A stretch of DNA of 64,000 nt. It comes from Nelumbo lutea (lineage: Eukaryota; Streptophyta; Magnoliopsida; Proteales; Nelumbonaceae). Numbering within the stretch: position 1 is the first letter of the stretch; each line of letters begins with the position of its first letter. Under the pieces are notes generated by a model. It ran no database searches, was not told where the DNA came from, and worked only from the letters and a program-made list of their open reading frames with translations. Position numbers and translations under genes: made by a program. Positions 60,120 through 64,000 of this stretch are shown in pieces. Location of the stretch: assembly GCA_022828595.1 (NCBI GenBank), contig JAKGHH010000005.1, positions 61,685,655 to 61,749,654 on the forward strand, in the 5' to 3' direction.

Positions 60120-60410
60120 CTAGCCACACAAACGAGAAGCTAGGTCGAGAAATTGATCTTCTTTGCAAGGAATTGTAAGACCACCCATTGGATGGTTGAA
60201 CCCAAACTCCTCCTCTGCCTGACCTAATAAATCTTGGAAGGAAGGGTTGGTTAAGTAACATATTGGAACAATGAACCTCTTCTTTTGAGCCTGATCACCA
60301 ACATAGACTGCAAAATGGCCCTTGGGAACATTAACCGTTGGTGCAGAAGGTAAGAGAGAACGTCGGAGAAGGGCTTTTGCTTGAACCATCCCAGGCAATC
60401 GGATACTCAT
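60120..60410 (-). CDS. SAUR: SAUR family protein with LTR-derived 5' end (U5)
   Basis: A 96-residue intact [81 protein letters not shown]. Residue 2 is Ser for the usual Gly, and YLTNPS replaces YLNHPS. Only 6 bp upstream of the ATG the native sequence ends and the LTR of a Tat element begins (60417). Its own leader, TATA box and CATGTGA motif are therefore separated from it by the whole retrotransposon. The LTR reads in the same direction and has TATAAAAG at 60626-60619. Expression, if any, is likely LTR-driven (inference). Confidence 0.92.
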   Translation of the reverse strand: MSIRLPGMVQAKALLRRSLLPSAPTVNVPKGHFAVYVGDQAQKKRFIVPICYLTNPSFQDLLGQAEEEFGFNHPMGGLTIPCKEDQFLDLASRLCG

Positions 60411-60416
60411 GGTTAT

Positions 60417-61163
60417 TGATGGAGAGCAATCCGGTTGGTCCTACCTGTCAACGATCTTGCCTCTGACTGGAGCAAAAGGTGTCTGAAATGGGAAAGAAAG
60501 CGAATAGTCTCCGGGGAGGAACCCGGTGAGAGTGCTCTGAAGCTCAAGTTAGTATTTTGTCAAAGGCAAGATAAAAAACCAGATGGCACAAAATACCTCC
60601 TTCTGGGGGGAAGAGAGCCTTTTATAACCACTTCACGCACTCACTCCCAAGCTCCTGTCAGGTCGGGTATCATTACTTTTGCACTTCTTTTAGTTCGGGT
60701 GTCATCACCTTTGCTGGGGCAGGCAACCGCCACTGCTCTCTTTGTCGGAGCCATCTCTATGACTGGAGGTGGCGGTGGCAGGTGGCCATTGAAGTGTGGC
60801 TGTCAAGCATCAGATCCTAAGTCAGTCAGGTGCGCCGCCTCAGGATACGGACTCCTTTGGTATCAGGTACGGTTGTTCAGTTCGACGGCCGGGAGATGAA
60901 GTACTGGAGTGGTGTGCGATGTGAAGTCTTGAGTTCGGATAGAGGTGTGGCCTGAACTGCCCTGGGGTGGGCCAATTCGGGTTGTCGCCCTTTGCGCTCT
61001 TTGTAAGGCTCAGGGTCAAAGGGAGAGTTCGGGCTCCTTTTGGGGAGCCCGGACTACTGGTTTCTCCTCTCGGAGCTTGCGCCTTGAACGCACTGCCTTG
61101 CCAAGTTGTTGCTTCTGCCATGTGTTGGGTGGTCAAGAGGTCGGGCCAAATCTTCCTTCATTA
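60417..61163 (-). repeat. 3' LTR of right-edge Tat element
   Basis: About 747 bp. The left border TGATGGAG lies next to the SAUR. The right border (CTTCATTA) is placed by the adjacent polypurine tract, whose sequence matches that of the 37568 element. The terminal dinucleotide there appears mutated from CA to TA. Confidence 0.65.
60619..60626 (-). promoter_or_regulatory. LTR TATA box facing SAUR
   Basis: The minus strand reads GGTTATAAAAGGCTCTC. Initiation about 30 bp downstream would leave a leader of roughly 180 nt to the SAUR ATG at 60410. No ATG occurs on the minus strand in between. Confidence 0.6.
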
Positions 61164-61180
61164 ATTGCCCTCCACTCCTC
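61164..61180 (-). promoter_or_regulatory. Polypurine tract of right-edge Tat element
   Basis: The plus strand ATTGCCCTCCACTCCTC is the inverse of a purine tract very similar to that at 46594-46610 of the other Tat element. Confidence 0.7.
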
Positions 61181-61599
61181 GCGCTAAGGGGCTTGTCCTG
61201 GTGCGGGGAGTTTGCGAGGTGGTGGGTGGATTTGACCCGTACTTCGAACCGGTTGATTGATGGCGCGAAGTGTGAGTTTGTCAAGAGATTTTTGGGTTTT
61301 TCGAGCACCAAAAATTTAAGAAATGCGCCAATCGATCTTCAATTGCTGGGAGACGTGACAACGCACGCTATTTCAAAATTTAAAAAATGCATCACTAGGA
61401 GACGTGACAGTGGGCGTTATTTCAAATTTGAAAAATGCGTCGCTGCAGCCTTCAATGCGGGTAGACGTGCGCCGGCGTTGCTTCAGTTTCAAAAGATGTG
61501 CGGCCAATCATGTCTCTGTCTTAGGAGGCATGGGGTCAGCTTGGTCGTGGGCCGTTGGATTTGCCTCGATCAGAACCATCGGTTTTCGGTCACTGTGGG

Positions 61600-61608
61600 T
61601 ATAAATAG
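61600..61608 (+). promoter_or_regulatory. TATA box of Tat antisense ORF
   Basis: TATAAATAGTGGGGGACCCC lies 158 bp before the ATG at 61758. The same core and downstream GGGGGACCC are found before the antisense ORF at 46184. Confidence 0.7.
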
Positions 61609-61757
61609 TGGGGGACCCCTAGTCGCTTTCCATTGCCATTCTCCTGCGTTTGCTTCTTGAGCTCGCGTCCAAGTTTTTAACTCGCGTCAACCTCCTGTAG
61701 TCTGTTTGCTTTTTCTGGGTGAGTCAGTACTTTCTTCCTGGTATTCTTTTCCTCCCG

Positions 61758-63656
61758 ATGTCTAGCTCGGACAGCTTAGACAGTTCTTCGAGGGGGTCAG
61801 ATGCAGGTTTTACGAATCGAGCTGCATCCCCCGATAGCCTTAGTGAACCCAAGGTAGAGCTCGAGGAGGAGCTCGAGGAAGAGTTCAAACTCGTAGGCCG
61901 AGTCACCTCGGGTAGTTTGGCATCTTCCTCCCATCGAGGTCGGACGTTAGACAAGTTTGGTCCCTCAACCATGACGCTTGAGGGGCTTTACTCCCTTATC
62001 ACCCACTTCAACTTGCCTAGGGAGTACACTTACTTTATACCCTCGGGCGGCTTCCCTTGGGAACATGGTCCCGATAAGATAGTGATATTCTGGGAGCAGC
62101 TCGTCGCTGGGTTGCGCCTACCTTTCCACCCCCTCATCGTTGAGGTTATGAACCACTTCGGCGTTACCGTCGGTCAGCTCCATCCGAATTCTATCTGTAA
62201 TTTGGTTGAGACTATCTCCCTCTTCTGCGAACAGATTTTGCCTTTAGACCAGGAGATTTTTTCCTCCATTCTAATGCTTAAGAAGCAAGCGGGTCCTCTT
62301 CCTAGGCGTAGGTAGGCGTACTACATGTCTCCTCGCCCGGGTTTCAAGCTTTTACATGATCTTCCCAACAAGGGCCCAGCGTGGAAACTGGACTACTTCG
62401 GGGTGTGAAGTGCAATGGGGTGGCCGTTCCAAACCGGGTGGGGAATGGCTGCCCCCGATCTCGATGTCACGCTAGATAGGGAGACGGCGAAGGGCCTCTG
62501 GGAATGGGCCCGGCTTGGGCTAAAATACCACCATTATCTGACAGAGGCCAAGCTCATCCAGGCCGGCCTGAGTTCAGGTAGGTTCCTTGCTCAGAGGCTT
62601 GCCTTTTGTTTTTCTTTCTGTTCTTTCATTTTCCTTACGCCGAGCTCTTTTTGCAGGTGTAATGGACGCAGAGAATACTCGTGGTGGGAACCTATTTCAT
62701 GCCATGAAGAGGAGGAAGCGAGTTGCCAAACGAACTCATGCCGAATTGCCCCGAGATGCAAAGCCCATCAGTGGATTCGCACAGGGAGCTTGAGATGGCC
62801 CCTCTAGAGCAAGAAGCGGCGAGGGCCCCTTATGCCGAGATTGCTTATACGAAGGCTCCTCCTTACGCTGAGATTGCTTATACGCAAGTTGGGCCTTCAG
62901 GCTCGGGAGGCCAAGGCGAGTTCAGGAGCGTGTTGTCGCCGAACCACGCTCTTCAAAAAAGTAGGGAGGTCATTTACCTTGAGGAGGTCGCGATGTGGAC
63001 TGAGCTTCCTTTGAACCATGTAGCTGGGCATGCTGCCTCTTATGCCATGGTGGTAAGTCAACGACTTTTTGTTGGGCTCCTTGTCATTGCCTTTTTTGTT
63101 ATTGTTCTTTGAACATTCTCGCTATTTTTCCTTTTGGTAGGTGAACTCCTCCATCCATGCCTTGGCGGCCCAAGTGGAAAGGAGCTCGAGGGGGGCACGA
63201 GTTGCCGAAGAGGCTTCTCGCATTGCCGAAGTGGCTTCTCACGCTGCACAGGCCAGGATGGCAAGGTCTCAGAGAGACACCGAGGCCATGGGAGTGGTGA
63301 TGAAGCACATGGCGGACCTGAGGCTGGACTTGCAACATCAGGTCGAATACCTTCAAGAGGATATTAGGGAGAGGACAAAGATCCTTTCTCAAGGCATCGA
63401 GGATGCCAAGAAGAAGACCGTTGAAGACTATATCACCTCGCCTCGCTTTGATGACCTGATGGTGGGCTTGTACAGAAGGGGTTTTAAACTGAGCCAATGG
63501 ATGATCAGGAATACGTACCCCGAGCTTGACATCAACGCCATAACTACTTCGCGCATTACTCAGGAGATGGCCGACGCGGCTGATGGTGAACCGGATTTTG
63601 AGGATGAGGCAGGACCCTTGGGTATCGTCGACGTGCCTTCCGAGGGTGAGGACTGA
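61758..63656 (+). pseudogene. Tat antisense ORF (Transposase_28 type), three exons
   Basis: Exon 1 is 61758-62577: MSSSDSLDSSSRG, an acidic stretch (ELEEELEEEF), FGPSTMT, FPWEHGPDKIVIFWEQLVAG, LHPNSI, and AWKLDYF. Intron 1 is 62578-62656 (GTAGGT...TTGCAG, 79 bp). Exon 2 is 62657-63052, with basic MKRRKRVAKR and a doubled YAEIAYT. Intron 2 is 63053-63140 (GTAAGT...TTGGTAG, 88 bp). Exon 3 runs to TGA at 63654, with an Ala-rich helical part, VEYLQEDIRERTK, GFKLSQWMIRNTYPELD and an acidic end. Damage: TAG at 62313, TGA at 62406 and a frame change near 62770. Splice sites and flanking residues agree with the copy at 44082-46184. Confidence 0.78.
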
Positions 63657-64000
63657 GATTGTCGGATTGCTGGAATGTAAATAGAGTATATATATATATT
63701 TGGAATGTAAACAGGGTATTTTGTAATGAAATGTTCTTTTGATTAAGTTGTTGTCACCCTCTTTTTTCTGAACTGACCATATGCCTCTGATGACGAGGTG
63801 CCGAGGTCCTTGTTATATGCCTCTGGTGACTATATTGCCAAACTGACCATTTTCTTTTGCGTGTCCATGCCGAAGAGGTGACTAAGTCTTATGGTGTCGA
63901 GGTCCTTGTTAGCTCGTCATTCTAACCCTCAGGCTTTGATAGCGACTCCTAGTCCACTTCGCTTAGTAATTTATAGGTAGTATCGTCTTAAGTTAACGAT
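63657..64000. other. Tat internal spacer
   Basis: Downstream of the antisense ORF, within the retrotransposon. Contains ATGCCTCTG(A/G)TGAC and CGAGGTCCTTGTTA, each twice. No coding sequence recognised. Confidence 0.5.

Larger units (their letters stand above)
60417..64000 (-). mobile_element. Tat-lineage retrotransposon, 3' part
   Basis: The 3' LTR, polypurine tract, antisense ORF and start of the next internal stretch of a minus-oriented element that continues beyond the window. It has the same layout as the complete element at 37568. GC content rises sharply at the boundary. The target duplication cannot be checked without the right end; the candidate 5 bp on the left is GTTAT. Confidence 0.8.

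Noticed and set aside
60435..60899. 154-codon plus-strand frame in the LTR
   Set aside because: Lies inside the LTR, in antisense to the element, with no motif; chance frame in GC-rich DNA.
61106..61660. 184-codon plus-strand frame before the antisense ORF
   Set aside because: Crosses the LTR border and the TATA box of the antisense ORF; no conserved counterpart in the other Tat element.

Overview
This is nuclear DNA from a flowering plant, most likely a eudicot. The evidence is a cluster of intronless SAUR (Small Auxin Up RNA) genes, plant Ty3/gypsy LTR retrotransposons (one chromovirus, and Tat-lineage elements with a second RNase H and an antisense ORF), hAT and PIF/Harbinger miniature elements, an RTE LINE remnant, and AT-rich intergenic DNA. 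I cannot name the species. Family assignments come from reading motifs, not from database searches.

Layout. 1-8.9 kb: two plus-strand SAURs (2678, 5386), a tRNA-Thr(UGU) and several miniature transposons. 8.97-14.59 kb: one 5.6 kb chromovirus on the minus strand with near-identical LTRs. 14.9-23 kb: a hAT miniature element with a perfect 8-bp target duplication, an RTE LINE tail, four decayed SAURs, and a truncated Tat element (17.3-18.8 kb). 24-31 kb: four SAURs with intact or nearly intact frames. 31.7-50 kb: a transposon-filled gap with an AT-rich degenerate repeat, then a 9.9 kb Tat retrotransposon (37568-47488, 5-bp target duplication) nested in a hAT element (8-bp target duplication), which may itself lie in another hAT. 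A Pack-MULE-like element follows, carrying what looks like a Rab escort protein gene fragment. 50.2-60.4 kb: five more SAURs, two of them broken. 60417 to the end: another Tat element on the minus strand, continuing past the window.

From about 25.7 kb the SAURs form a tandem array of divergent pairs (minus gene, shared upstream region, plus gene). I call these units U1 (26.0-/28.25+), U2 (30.3-/plus partner lost), U3 (52.4-/53.8+, both broken), U4 (56.1-/58.3+) and U5 (60.1-/beyond the window). Coding regions, 3' flanks and upstream blocks are shared between units. A motif AAGCCATGTGAWCC (W = A or T) lies 5' of genes of both orientations in gene-relative direction. SAUR proteins of this type are known to inhibit PP2C.D phosphatases and so activate plasma-membrane H+-ATPases during auxin-driven growth.

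The two observations I rate highest are these. (1) A Tat LTR sits 6 bp upstream of the start codon of the U5 SAUR, in the same transcriptional direction, with its own TATA box and no intervening ATG, so it may have taken over that gene's expression. (2) The antisense ORF of the Tat elements has a conserved TATA promoter and conserved introns in two independent copies, so it looks like an independently transcribed, spliced gene carried by the retrotransposon.
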